A DNA stretch of 64,000 nt from Ferrimonas sediminum (GCF_900100175.1 NZ_FNEM01000013.1:54630-118629); one strand, 5' to 3'. Shown: positions 35,680 through 44,569, numbered from the stretch's first letter. A program made the numbers and translations. Notes: a model not told the origin generated them from the letters alone.

Positions 35680-36570
35680 ATGTTTATGTCGCGTTTTATC
35701 ACCACCGTTTTGCTGGCCTCCCTGAGCGGAGCGGCCATCGCCGAAGAGCAGGGCTCGCTGTTTCCCATCTGGGGAGACGAAGCCCGGGCACGGGGGTACA
35801 CCATTCCCAAACCCTACGGTTTGTCGCTCTCCTATATGGATCTCAGTAACCCGGTGCAGGTGAACAGCATCAACCTGACCGGCACCGAACTGTTGGAGGC
35901 GGTCAGTGTCGATGCACCCAACGCCAACTTTGACGGTTACAACATGACCGTACGCGGCGACTTGTGGGTGTTCCCGTTCTGGAACCTGTACGGCATCATC
36001 GGCTACACCGATGGCGATTCGGTGGCGACCATCGAGTCCATCGGCTGTGATGCCAGTAAGGTCAGCGGCGTCGGTGACAAACTGCTGTGCGCCGCCATCG
36101 ATGCCCTTGGCCCGGCGGTGCAGGGCGCCCCCTTCTCCCTGGAACTCAATGGCGGCTCCTACGGCATCGGCACCACATTGGCGGGGGGCATCGGCAACTG
36201 GTTTGCCCTGGTCGACATGAACTACACCTACACCAGCCTCAGCGCCCTGGACGGCGAGATTGGCACCTTTACCGGCGCGCCCCGTGTGGGCTATCGCTGG
36301 GAACTGGCGCGAGGCAGCGAGATGCGCGCCTTTATCGGTGGCATGTACATGGCCATGGACCAGGAGTTGTCGGGCAACATCTCGGATCTGCTTCCCGAAG
36401 TAGCGGCCATCGCCGGTGACGGCAAGTTTGCCGTGTCCCAGAAAGGCACCTCCCGTTGGAATGGCGTGGTCGGCGCCATGTACTCCTGGCGGGGCGAGTG
36501 GGAGTTGTTGGGTGAGATCGGCTTTGGCGATCGAGAAACCTATTTTGCCTCTGTATCACGGCGATTCTAA
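35680..36570 (+). CDS. Outer-membrane-type protein (first of a two-gene unit)
   Basis: 296 aa. A signal peptide (cleaved near AIAEEQ) is followed by a beta-strand-rich sequence ending in the aromatic FASVSRRF. LYGIIGYTDGDS and FALVDMNYTYTSL strands resemble small outer-membrane barrels. An alternative ATG at 35686 removes two residues. It is followed after 3 bp by a BamA/TamA-type protein, so the two probably act together. Family not recognised. Confidence 0.6.
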   Translation: MFMSRFITTVLLASLSGAAIAEEQGSLFPIWGDEARARGYTIPKPYGLSLSYMDLSNPVQVNSINLTGTELLEAVSVDAPNANFDGYNMTVRGDLWVFPFWNLYGIIGYTDGDSVATIESIGCDASKVSGVGDKLLCAAIDALGPAVQGAPFSLELNGGSYGIGTTLAGGIGNWFALVDMNYTYTSLSALDGEIGTFTGAPRVGYRWELARGSEMRAFIGGMYMAMDQELSGNISDLLPEVAAIAGDGKFAVSQKGTSRWNGVVGAMYSWRGEWELLGEIGFGDRETYFASVSRRF

Positions 36571-36573
36571 TTG

Positions 36574-37737
36574 ATGAAATCAGCATGGATTGGGGTGGCC
36601 TGCATACTGGCCGCCCCTGCAGTTACGGCTGTAGAAAACAGTGGGGCCGAAATCGGCCTGGTGCAGCGGGCGTCGCTGTGGATGGATCGGGTACTGGAGG
36701 AGCTGGGCGCCGATGGCGCTTACAATCCTGATGATGGCATCGACTGGAGCCTGTTGCCTGGACCGTTTTATACCCCGGAAAAGTCCTTTGGCATCGGCAT
36801 CTCGGCGGTGGGGCTGTACCAGGCGGATGACGCCAGCAACGGAATTCAGCCCAGTTCCATTACCATCAACGGTTTTGGCTCGGTCAATGGCGCCTACGGT
36901 GTTCAGGTGCGTAACAAGTCGTTTTTCGACAATGATCGTTACCGCTTCTACATTGAGGGCGAGTTCACCTCGTCACCGGACATTTTCTATGGCACCGGCA
37001 TCGACGCCGGCCGCGATGAGTCGCAATTAACCGATTTCGAACGCAATGCCCTGGGTATTACCCCGCAGTTTCTGATGCGAGTGGCACCGGCGACCTACCT
37101 GGGGGTGGGTTATGAGCTGTCCAGAGCCGAAGCACGGGACCTGGATGGTGCCTACGAGTCTGGCGGCGGGCCGGCGTTTTTTGCCGACACCATTGTCAGT
37201 TCCGGCATCACCCTGCATCTGGTTCATGACAGCCGAGATTTTGTCCTTAACGCCAGTGAAGGGCACCTGTTGCAGGCGGACGTGGCGGTATTCAGTAAAG
37301 CGCTGGGGTCGGATCAGGACTTTGAAAAATACAGCCTGACCTACAACGACTACCTGTCGCTGACGCAACTGGATGCGGTACTGGCCTGGCAGTGGCTGGC
37401 GGAGTTCAGCAGCGGCGATGTGCCCTGGGATCAGCTCAGCCACCTGGGGGGAAGCCACCACTTACGGGGCTACGAAGAGGGCCAGTACCGGGGCAAGCAG
37501 ATGACCCTGGGCCAGGCGGAGTGGCGCCAGCACCTGCGTGGTCGCCACGGCATGGTGGTGTGGGCCGGGTTGGGGACGGTATCCGACTCCATCTCCCAGT
37601 TGGGCGACGACAAGTGGCTGCACAGTGTCGGCGTCGGCTATCGGTTCGAGGTTAAGCCCCGGGTGAATGTGCGCCTGGATATGGGTTTTGGCAACGGCGA
37701 CAGCGGTTTCTACTTTTCGGTTAATGAAGCGTTTTAG
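36574..37737 (+). CDS. BamA/TamA (D15 surface antigen)-type outer-membrane protein
   Basis: 387 aa. Signal peptide to about residue 20. The C-terminal barrel has the Omp85 features: strand SGITLHLVHDSRDFVLNASE (near the family pattern D-T-R-D), LGGSHHLRGYEEGQYRGKQ (RGY, probable loop 6 motif) and a C-terminal SVNEAF. It lacks obvious POTRA repeats, with only about 60 residues before the barrel, so it is probably a TamA-like or solitary D15 barrel rather than BamA. Adjacent to the unknown OMP at 35680. Confidence 0.72.
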   Translation: MKSAWIGVACILAAPAVTAVENSGAEIGLVQRASLWMDRVLEELGADGAYNPDDGIDWSLLPGPFYTPEKSFGIGISAVGLYQADDASNGIQPSSITINGFGSVNGAYGVQVRNKSFFDNDRYRFYIEGEFTSSPDIFYGTGIDAGRDESQLTDFERNALGITPQFLMRVAPATYLGVGYELSRAEARDLDGAYESGGGPAFFADTIVSSGITLHLVHDSRDFVLNASEGHLLQADVAVFSKALGSDQDFEKYSLTYNDYLSLTQLDAVLAWQWLAEFSSGDVPWDQLSHLGGSHHLRGYEEGQYRGKQMTLGQAEWRQHLRGRHGMVVWAGLGTVSDSISQLGDDKWLHSVGVGYRFEVKPRVNVRLDMGFGNGDSGFYFSVNEAF

Positions 37738-38099
37738 CCAAGGCCGTAACCGGTGATCGTTGTCGACAACCCGCGCGGTTACCCTGTTGCTGTGAGCAAT
37801 AGAGAAGCATACCGGGTAATAAAGATTTCTATTTGGGCGGCAAGAGTCAATGATTCTTGCCGCCACAACGCGGTCATTGGTTTCTCCCGCAAAACGGGTC
37901 AACTTCACAGGAAATAAAGCACACTTCGGCTTGCAGGCTCATCTGCTCGAGAAACTGCATCACCGAGAGACGGTGATGTGCAGCTGATCCCGATGATTGA
38001 CCATGCCTTCGTCCTGGGGGCTACCCAGTTCAAGCTGGGTTGCTTTCGTGCTGGTTTATTGGGTTCCCAATGAAAGACATCATCAAAAGTAGCAATATG
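37738..38099. other. 362-bp intergenic region with several strong hairpins
   Basis: No coding frame is supported. Inverted repeats occur at 37836-37863 (GGCGGCAAGA...TCTTGCCGCC), 37955-37983 (CTGCATCACCG, AGAGA loop, CGGTGATGTGCAG), about 38025-38040 (CCCAG...CTGGG) and 38060-38071 (TTGGGTTCCCAA). No T-tract follows. May encode a structured RNA or contain REP-like palindromes. Confidence 0.5.
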
Positions 38100-39257
38100 T
38101 CATGAATAAACCTCGTGACGATTTCTTCCATTTTCCTTTGCCTTGTAAAGAGCGATGTCGGCTTGATTAATAACAGACTGTAAACTGGAGTTTTTTGTAA
38201 ATGTGGCGATACCAAGACTGATAGAGATCTCTACCAACCTACCGTTTAAGTCTATTTTTTCGTTACAAACGGATTTCACTAATCTTGCCGCAATCTTAAT
38301 GGCTTCATCTCGGGTTAAGCCTGGTAATATTACAACAAACTCTTCACCACCCCATCGACCAACGGAATCACATTTACGTATGCTTCTTTTTATTATATTT
38401 GTGATGTGCACCAATCCGCTATCGCCGTTAATATGTCCATAGTTGTCATTGAATTTTTTAAAGTGATCTACATCGATTAAAAATAAATGCAGCGATTTCT
38501 TATCACTCTCATGGTTGCATAGTTGAGTATGTACAATATCTTCGATTCTTCGTCTGTTATACACTTTTGTAAGAGGGTCTATGGTTGCAAGATATTCAAC
38601 TTCAAAATAGAGTCTGCTGTTGTTCATAAGCTGAAGTGAGAATGTCAAAAAGATAACGCAAATCATGCTAAGTATGACAAGAATATTCTCTGGTGTTTGT
38701 ATGTTAAAATATTCAATGCTCTTTATGTCACTTAGACTATAAAAAATTCTGAGTGCTATTACAGCCAAAAATAGCATAACGGCCTGCCCAACGATTGATG
38801 CTTGTTTTCGACGTTGACTGCTTGCCTTGATAAAGATTAAATAGGCGACATGTAAATATACTGGTAATATCATCCCGTTAAAGAAAATAATTCTAGTGTA
38901 AATTGGGTATTGATTTTTTACTAAAAAGAAGTAAATAAAAGGAAAGATTGCTAGGGCTATATAATAGATACGTCGTTCTAGCTTTAGACCCAAGTACCTG
39001 GCCATGCCAAAAACCAAGAAAACCCCGCTTGCGAACATCAGGGTGTTAGAAACAACCGTTGAAATAAGGGGTGGGGAAACTGGATAAAGAGCAGCAACAT
39101 TTAACCCTACTGAAAAACTTAGAGACCAAGCTAATAGATAAGTTAACCCTTGAAATTTATGTTTGTTGTGAGTGTACACAACTATTAGCATAGCTGAACA
39201 CGCATAACTAATTAGCACATAGACAGTAATAATGGTTTTCATGTCAAGTGAGTGCAT
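38100..39257 (-). CDS. Membrane diguanylate cyclase (GGDEF protein)
   Basis: 385 aa. Residues 1 to about 200 contain six or seven hydrophobic helices, and the C-terminal half is a GGDEF domain with active-site RWGGEEFVVILPG preceded by DVDHFKKFNDNYGHINGD. It should synthesise c-di-GMP from GTP. The Arg-x-x-Asp inhibitory site is not obvious. ATG at 39257 with GAGAA upstream is preferred over TTG 39269. The gene is distinctly AT-rich compared with its neighbours, suggesting acquisition. It stands alone. Confidence 0.87.
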   Translation of the reverse strand: MHSLDMKTIITVYVLISYACSAMLIVVYTHNKHKFQGLTYLLAWSLSFSVGLNVAALYPVSPPLISTVVSNTLMFASGVFLVFGMARYLGLKLERRIYYIALAIFPFIYFFLVKNQYPIYTRIIFFNGMILPVYLHVAYLIFIKASSQRRKQASIVGQAVMLFLAVIALRIFYSLSDIKSIEYFNIQTPENILVILSMICVIFLTFSLQLMNNSRLYFEVEYLATIDPLTKVYNRRRIEDIVHTQLCNHESDKKSLHLFLIDVDHFKKFNDNYGHINGDSGLVHITNIIKRSIRKCDSVGRWGGEEFVVILPGLTRDEAIKIAARLVKSVCNEKIDLNGRLVEISISLGIATFTKNSSLQSVINQADIALYKAKENGRNRHEVYS

Positions 39258-39538
39258 AACAATTCTCAATTTAAAGCCTTTTAGGCACTTGGTGTTCTAC
39301 GTGGCCACTCTTGTCCTTATTATAACTGGTGTTAATGGTATCGTGTTGGAATATTTGGATTTTTGTTGCTGGGGGCTTTAAGTCCGCCAAGGATGACACT
39401 TTTAGTGTTTAAGTCTATACCTCGGTACTAAAAACAGACAAAGTCCCTGTAAACATCCCCTAAACTTTGAGCGTTACCAAAGCTTGTCTCTACCCTTAGC
39501 AAGAGCAGCCGTCGCCTTCTGTGAGCCTGGGTAGCAGC
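39258..39538. other. Intergenic region between the cyclase and nrfA, no feature seen
   Basis: About 280 bp, AT-rich like the cyclase gene, without a supported frame or repeat. It probably holds the cyclase promoter. Confidence 0.4.
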
Positions 39539-39572
39539 AAAAAAATCCGGGCCCTGAAACAGGACCCGGATG
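39539..39572 (-). terminator. Intrinsic terminator after nrfA
   Basis: On the minus strand: ATCCGGGTCCTG, short loop, AGGGCCCGGAT and then T7. It lies 30 bp after the nrfA stop. Confidence 0.88.
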
Positions 39573-39601
39573 GTAAGGGTTCGCTTGAACTCTAAGGTGG
39601 A

Positions 39602-40996
39602 TTAATGCTCGTACTTAAGGGCACGCATGGCGGCTTCCGGCCAGTGTTTAGACACCTGTTCGTTGATGAACTTGGCCTTCTCGGATTTCAGTGCTTCCAT
39701 GTCCAACTTCACCGCCGCTTGTGCCGCCGCTTTGCTGGACAGATCCGGGTAGGCCACCTCGGTCACTTCCAGCTGGGTCAGTACCTCGGCCAGTTGAGTG
39801 CGGGCCAGTTCAGCCTGGGCCTTGGCTTCGGTCAGCAGCGCCATCGCTTCCTGAGGGTTGTGGGCATGGATGCCGTGGGAAGCCATGGCAAAATCCCAGC
39901 GCCACTGGGCGTGGCGAATGGCCATCAGCGGCTCATCCATGAAGTACCACTCGGCACCGGCATCCCAGGCGGCCTTAGCTTCGTAGTGAGCCTTGACCAG
40001 CATCAGCTCGATCTCGGTGCGCAGGGCATCGATGGCGGCCTTGGTGTCGGCCAAAGCCCGGGTCAGCTCGGCCTTGCTGTCGTGGCAGGCCACGCAGCTC
40101 AGATCGAAGTTCTCCAGTGCACCGCCGACGTTGTGCTCGCTGTAAGCCTGGCCGTCTTCGGTTTGCTTCTGTGGCATGTGGCAGGTAACGCAGGTCACCC
40201 CTTGCTTGGCGTGCTGGCTGCGGCTCCAGTGTTCAAACTCCGGGTGACGGGCTTTGAGCATTGGCGTGCGAGAGATCGGGTGCAGCCACTCGTAGTAGCG
40301 GCGGGTGTCGTAGTAGCGCTCAATCTCGTCGGCGCTGCTGCCGAAGATCCACGGAATGTTGACCCGGTTACTGGACTCCGGCTGGAAGTAATAGGTCACG
40401 TGACATTGGCCACAGGTCTGGGCGCCCTGCATGTTGCTGTTTTGCTCATCGAACGGCAGGCTCACTTTGGCCATCGCCTTTTGGGCGTGAGGCCGGGTCA
40501 GGGTCAGGGCATTGGTGCCCTCCTGGTGACAGTCGGCACAGCCGATGCTGTTGGCCATCTCCGGGCCAAGATCGGTAAAGTTGCTGCCGGCAAACGCCAG
40601 TTCGCCCATCTCGTTCATCATTTTCGGCACGTCCGGACCTTTACAGGTCCAGCAGCTGGCCGACATCCCCTTTTCATCGGCAGAGGCCGGTGCCACGCCG
40701 GTGCGCAGGGTGTTGCTGACGTCGCTGATGGCAAAGCGGTGGCCGCGGGGGCTGTGAAACTCCTTGGCGTAGGCACTGCCGGCCCACAGCACCACCATCT
40801 GCGGCCGCTGTTCCAGCATATCTTCCCGCTCGACGGTTTCTTCGGTGGTCAGCCAGGACTGGTATTGCAGCGGGGCGCTGTCCTGCCACTTGGCGTTACC
40901 CTGTACCTCGGGGGCAGGGGAGCAGGCGCTAAGAAGTAGAGCCGACAGGGCCAGTGCGGCCAGGGGTTTGGGTGTGAGCATGGTGGTTATTCTCAT
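39602..40996 (-). CDS. nrfA: Ammonia-forming pentahaem cytochrome c nitrite reductase
   Basis: 464 aa from ATG 40996, or 459 aa from ATG 40981. The catalytic haem uses the Lys-ligated CWTCK. Four CxxCH sites follow (CADCH, CGQCH, CVTCH, CVACH). LYSR-like landmarks PMLKARHPEFEHW and RHAQWRWDFAMASHGIHAHNP are typical of NrfA, which reduces nitrite to ammonium with six electrons in the periplasm. Unlike the soluble enterobacterial form, the N-terminus ends in a lipobox (LLLSAC), suggesting membrane tethering. It follows nnrS by 66 bp on the same strand and ends at a terminator. Confidence 0.94.
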   Translation of the reverse strand: MRITTMLTPKPLAALALSALLLSACSPAPEVQGNAKWQDSAPLQYQSWLTTEETVEREDMLEQRPQMVVLWAGSAYAKEFHSPRGHRFAISDVSNTLRTGVAPASADEKGMSASCWTCKGPDVPKMMNEMGELAFAGSNFTDLGPEMANSIGCADCHQEGTNALTLTRPHAQKAMAKVSLPFDEQNSNMQGAQTCGQCHVTYYFQPESSNRVNIPWIFGSSADEIERYYDTRRYYEWLHPISRTPMLKARHPEFEHWSRSQHAKQGVTCVTCHMPQKQTEDGQAYSEHNVGGALENFDLSCVACHDSKAELTRALADTKAAIDALRTEIELMLVKAHYEAKAAWDAGAEWYFMDEPLMAIRHAQWRWDFAMASHGIHAHNPQEAMALLTEAKAQAELARTQLAEVLTQLEVTEVAYPDLSSKAAAQAAVKLDMEALKSEKAKFINEQVSKHWPEAAMRALKYEH

Positions 40997-41062
40997 TATG
41001 GGTCTTGGATTCAGTATAAAAACAAAGCCACCGGCCCGCTCTCTATGCAGGCCGGCCAATGG

Positions 41063-42313
41063 CTATCCCGGGCGTCCGTCGAGACGGGGCCGGCACAGGA
41101 AAGCGGTGTAATGCAACAGGAACAGGCCAAAGGCGAAGCTCCAAAGGCTGCCGGCCAGCCAGTGCCACAACTGGGTGGACTGGGGCCAGAGTATGGGAAA
41201 CAGGGCGCGCACCAGGGCGGCGACCAGAATGGCGGCAAACGCCGGGGACATCCACGGGCCCTGGTAGATGTTGCGGCCGGTATGGCCCAGGGTGACCCGG
41301 GAGATCATCGCCAGGCACATGCCGCCGATGGCGCCAACGCCCACCAGATGCAGCAGTTGACGTTCCGCATGGGGGTTATCGGGAAACAGCGCCATGCCGA
41401 TAAGCGCCAGGGCGATGCACAGATAGCTCAGGTGTAATGACCACAGCAGTGGCTCTTTGGCGGTTTTGTGGGCTGACCAACGTGCCTGGCGGACCAGTTG
41501 CAGCAGGCCGGTGACCCCCAGCAGTGCCGACAGTGCCATTCCGCTGACAACGTGGGCCACCGAGTTAATGGCGATCAGCGCCAGTCCGGCAAATACCGGC
41601 CAGTCGAGCCAGGCCAGAGGCTGGGCCTTGTCGATCTTGAGTCTCAGGGCGGTGAAAAATGGCACCACCCGGCCACCGACAAAACTGATCATCAGTGCCA
41701 TCCACCAGATCATCGCCTGCCACAGGGTGGAGGCGGTCACCATATCCCGCTGGGCCAGGGCGTAGTAACTGAACAGATTGGCGCCGGCGGCGATGGCGAT
41801 CAGCACCGGAAACGCCACATTGCGCCACTGCTTCACCTTGATGATGCTGTGTGCCAGCTTGGCGGCGGTCAGCAACAGGAAGGCGGTGTCGGCCAACGCC
41901 GGCAGCCACAGGGGAATCGCCATGGGCAACAGCAGCAGAATGCGGGCGCTGAGCCAGCAGGCCACCACCACGGCCAGGGGCGTGCCCTTGAGGCCGGGTT
42001 GATTGGTCCAGTTTTGCACCGCCGTTAACAGGAAGCCGGCGACGATGGCCATGGCAAAGCCAAACAGCATCTCATGGGGGTGCCACCAGATGGGGATCAC
42101 CGGGCTGAAAAAGGCGTTGGTCAGCACCGGAGAACTCTGGGGGCTGTACCAGGCCCACAGCCAGATCGGAATCAGGATACAGGCGATGGTGGCACCGCCG
42201 AGAAACAGCGGGCGAAAACCCAGTCGCAACAGGGCAGGGGTGGTTTCGATGTGGTTGGGGTCGTCAATGTTCAGCATGCGCTCGATCTCACAGGGTTGCC
42301 GGTGCAGGTCCAT
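41063..42313 (-). CDS. nnrS: NnrS-family haem-copper membrane protein
   Basis: 416 aa with about twelve helices. WWHPHEMLFGFAMAIVAGFLLTAVQNWT and FVGGRVVPFFTAL and LHLVGVGAIGGMCLAMISRVTLGHTGR are NnrS landmarks, with the His residues expected to bind haem/copper. NnrS relieves nitrosative stress. Upstream of nrfA in the same direction, so it probably protects against NO made during nitrite respiration. An internal Met at residue 13 is an alternative start. Confidence 0.92.
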   Translation of the reverse strand: MDLHRQPCEIERMLNIDDPNHIETTPALLRLGFRPLFLGGATIACILIPIWLWAWYSPQSSPVLTNAFFSPVIPIWWHPHEMLFGFAMAIVAGFLLTAVQNWTNQPGLKGTPLAVVVACWLSARILLLLPMAIPLWLPALADTAFLLLTAAKLAHSIIKVKQWRNVAFPVLIAIAAGANLFSYYALAQRDMVTASTLWQAMIWWMALMISFVGGRVVPFFTALRLKIDKAQPLAWLDWPVFAGLALIAINSVAHVVSGMALSALLGVTGLLQLVRQARWSAHKTAKEPLLWSLHLSYLCIALALIGMALFPDNPHAERQLLHLVGVGAIGGMCLAMISRVTLGHTGRNIYQGPWMSPAFAAILVAALVRALFPILWPQSTQLWHWLAGSLWSFAFGLFLLHYTAFLCRPRLDGRPG

Positions 42314-42364
42314 AGTGAATGCAACCTGATGAGGCGGTGTTCAGCGCTAACTCGAACGACTCAT

Positions 42365-42387
42365 AAGTTGCATTCAATATGATGGTT
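42365..42387. promoter_or_regulatory. Imperfect NsrR-like operator upstream of nnrS
   Basis: AAGTTGCATTC-A-ATATGATGGTT has the 11-1-11 inverted-repeat layout of NsrR sites. The left half matches AAGATGCATTT in nine of eleven bases and the right half poorly. Its place in front of nnrS-nrfA is suggestive only. Confidence 0.3.
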
Positions 42388-42445
42388 TAAACCTTAGTGA
42401 ATTACTCTGGTATACACAAGCAATAGTAGCGGCTATCCATCGCGC

Positions 42446-42461
42446 TGTGATCCGAGTCACG
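42446..42461. promoter_or_regulatory. CRP-type binding site upstream of nnrS-nrfA
   Basis: TGTGATCCGAGTCACG fits TGTGA-N6-TCACA with one mismatch. It shares all but one of 15 bases with the site at 15236. In Shewanella relatives CRP, rather than FNR, controls anaerobic respiration genes, which would fit nrfA. Confidence 0.65.
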
Positions 42462-42676
42462 ACCGGGCTACTCCTTATTGGGTAAGGCATTCTGTCGAGA
42501 GGATTTTTTACTTACTTGTGGTGTGGGTTTATTGGCGAATTCCGGTCGCTGGCAACCCGGTTGTGACATTTTGGTTAAATGTTGTACTCTTATTTAAGTA
42601 GTTGATTTGTAGTTAGCGAACCGCGCCGGCCGGCGCCGTTCTTTTGGGGACCCACAAGCTGACAGGGATACGGATC

Positions 42677-43108
42677 ATGACCCACATCTTTTGCCATCCG
42701 GACGAGGTAAAAAGTCGCACCCAACTGGAGCTGCCGCTGCTGGCCGGCGCCGGATTGGCGACCTTCGCTTTTCCATTTTGGATCGATACCACCCACTGGA
42801 TGCTGTTTCTGTTCTGCCTGGCCATCAGTGCCGGTTGCCTGAAGATGAGCTACCACCTCATTCGCCTGATCCCGTTTCTCGATAGCGAGATTCAGATCGA
42901 TCGGGTCGGTTTTACCATTACCGGCAGTGACGGCAGCTTTACCCGCCACCTGTGGCAGGAGGTGGAGGACGCCCGCTACGATGCGGTGTCTCAGACCGTG
43001 GTGGTCGAGGACGCCATGCACCGGCCGCTGTTGGTGGTGTCGGAGCAGATCAACGACTTTGCCGAGCTGGAAAAGGCGATTCGCAGTTACGCCCTGATTC
43101 GGCTCTGA
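42677..43108 (+). CDS. Small membrane protein with two helices and a C-terminal soluble domain
   Basis: 143 aa from ATG 42677 (the in-frame start at 42644 is less likely). Helices FAFPFWIDTTHWMLFLF and ISAGCLKMSYHLI are followed by a beta-rich, PH-like cytoplasmic segment of about 75 residues (SEIQIDRVGFTITGSDGS, TVVVEDAMHRPLLVV). Divergent from nnrS. No family recognised. Confidence 0.65.
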   Translation: MTHIFCHPDEVKSRTQLELPLLAGAGLATFAFPFWIDTTHWMLFLFCLAISAGCLKMSYHLIRLIPFLDSEIQIDRVGFTITGSDGSFTRHLWQEVEDARYDAVSQTVVVEDAMHRPLLVVSEQINDFAELEKAIRSYALIRL

Positions 43109-43149
43109 GCAAATCGGCGCTGGATCACAGAGTTGATAACGCTGCAAAT

Positions 43150-43201
43150 TCACTTCAACTTTCCACAGTGTTTCCCAAAAACTGAGCTTATACAATGCGT
43201 T
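43150..43201 (+). promoter_or_regulatory. Promoter of riboswitch 2, with conserved upstream block
   Basis: A 25-bp block (43150-43174; core CTTCAACTTTCCACAGTG) is repeated exactly at 48658-48682. Seventeen bases after its GTGTTT end lies TACAAT (43191-43196), a good -10. The predicted start (about 43202) coincides with the first base of the riboswitch P1 stem, which supports the promoter call. Confidence 0.65.
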
Positions 43202-43378
43202 CAGCTTAGGGTGCCGAGAGGCCACCATGATTGGTGAGGGAACCGGGTGAGAGGCCCGGACTGTACCCGCAACTGTAACTGACGCTACCCCGGGTAGCGC
43301 TCCAACGTCTATGCCACTGGCGCATGCTGGGAAGGCCGGAGGAGCGACGGTCAGGAGTCAGGAGACCTGCCTAAGCTG
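43202..43378 (+). promoter_or_regulatory. Cobalamin riboswitch 2 (cbiK leader)
   Basis: P1 is CAGCTTAGG (43202-43210) with CCTAAGCTG (43370-43378). Inside are GAGGGAACCGGGTGAGAG, CCCGCAACTGTAACTG, GCCACTGGCGCATGCTGGGA and the B12 box AGTCAGGAGACCTGCC. The downstream region has further hairpins at 43392-43407 and 43432-43456. It should repress the cbiK/ABC operon when cobalamin is abundant. Confidence 0.94.
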
Positions 43379-43551
43379 ACGTGCTGGACTTCGGGCGGGC
43401 CTACCCGAACTCATTTATGTTGTGTTAACCCGTTTCATCCTGGTATGAAACCGGGTGTCCGTGGGCGACCCGGAAACAGACATAGCCAGCAACCCAGTTA
43501 CGGACTTTGGCCGTCCAGAGTGCCTGTAGGGCACCCGTGGAATGTTGACCT

Positions 43552-44523
43552 ATGAAACGCCTTTCTGCTGCTTTGACGGCGACGGTATTAAGCACCCATC
43601 TCGCTGCCGCTCCGGCGCCGATTCAACCTGAACCCTCTGCCATTGTGCTGGCCGCGTTCGGAACCACTTACGACTCGGCCGTGGACTCGTTGCTGAAGAT
43701 CCAGCACGACGTCCAACAGGCTTACCCGGACACACCGGTTCGTTTTGCCTTTACTTCCAACATCATCCGTAAGCGATGGCACCAGCGCCGGGACGACCGC
43801 GACTATCAGGTGGCGCATCCCGAGATTCCGGCAGAGCTGTACCAGGTTAAAAACGTGCTGGGTACCCTGGCGGATCTGCAAAACGACGGCTACCGCGACA
43901 TCGTGGTGCAGACCACCTTGCTGACTCACGGCGAAGAGTTCACCGATCTGCTGGCGTACACCGATGCCCTGAGCGGCATTGACACCCTGAAGGCCAAATG
44001 GAAGCCGTTTCAGCGTATCACCGTCGGCCGGCCCTTGATGGGCACCTGGGGCGCGCAGCAGGAGTATCGCCATGACCTTGAGGCATTGACCCAGGCGCTG
44101 GCCGCCGATGTCGATCAAGCCCGTCGAAGTAACGCCGCCCTGGTGTACATGGGCCATGGCAACGATCATCTCTCAACCGGCTTGTACTACGAGCTGGAGG
44201 AGCTGATGAACCAGCACTACCCCGACGTGCCGGTGTACGTGGGGCTGGTGGAGGGCCATCCGGACTTCGATCGTCTCAGTGCCAGATTGCAGCAGGATGG
44301 TGTGACCAGGGTGCAACTGCGTCCGCTGATGGTGGTCGCCGGGGATCATGCCAGCAACGACATGGCCGGTGACGAACCGGACTCCTGGAAGGTTCAGTTG
44401 CAGCAACTGGGCATGGAGGTAGAGCCGATTCTGTCTGGACTGGGCAACAACCCTCAGGTTCGCCAGCGTTACCTCAATCACCTCAATGACGCCGCCGCTG
44501 CGGCGGGCATTGTCCTGAAGTAA
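43552..44523 (+). CDS. cbiK: Secreted sirohydrochlorin cobaltochelatase (CbiK, periplasmic type)
   Basis: 323 aa. It begins with a cleavable-type signal (MKRLSAALTATVLSTHLAAA), unlike the cytosolic Salmonella CbiK. The chelatase core is intact: IVLAAFGTTYDSA, FAFTSNIIRKRW, TLLTHGEEF with His126, YMGHGNDH with His202, and VEGHPDF. His126 and His202 are the expected cobalt-inserting pair. A periplasmic CbiK (CbiKP) is known in Desulfovibrio vulgaris beside ABC transport genes, a close parallel to this operon. Role: cobalt insertion into a tetrapyrrole, or metal/tetrapyrrole handling in the periplasm. Confidence 0.88.
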   Translation: MKRLSAALTATVLSTHLAAAPAPIQPEPSAIVLAAFGTTYDSAVDSLLKIQHDVQQAYPDTPVRFAFTSNIIRKRWHQRRDDRDYQVAHPEIPAELYQVKNVLGTLADLQNDGYRDIVVQTTLLTHGEEFTDLLAYTDALSGIDTLKAKWKPFQRITVGRPLMGTWGAQQEYRHDLEALTQALAADVDQARRSNAALVYMGHGNDHLSTGLYYELEELMNQHYPDVPVYVGLVEGHPDFDRLSARLQQDGVTRVQLRPLMVVAGDHASNDMAGDEPDSWKVQLQQLGMEVEPILSGLGNNPQVRQRYLNHLNDAAAAAGIVLK

Positions 44524-44569
44524 GCAACAGGGCGCCGATGCGCCCCGCCTTTTGAGGTAAGCCACCACG

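Larger units (their letters stand above)
42314..42676. other. 363-bp divergent intergenic region of nnrS
   Basis: Carries a CRP-like site and an imperfect NsrR-like repeat (both listed separately). Otherwise AT-rich in its middle; no RNA or small gene is supported. Confidence 0.6.
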
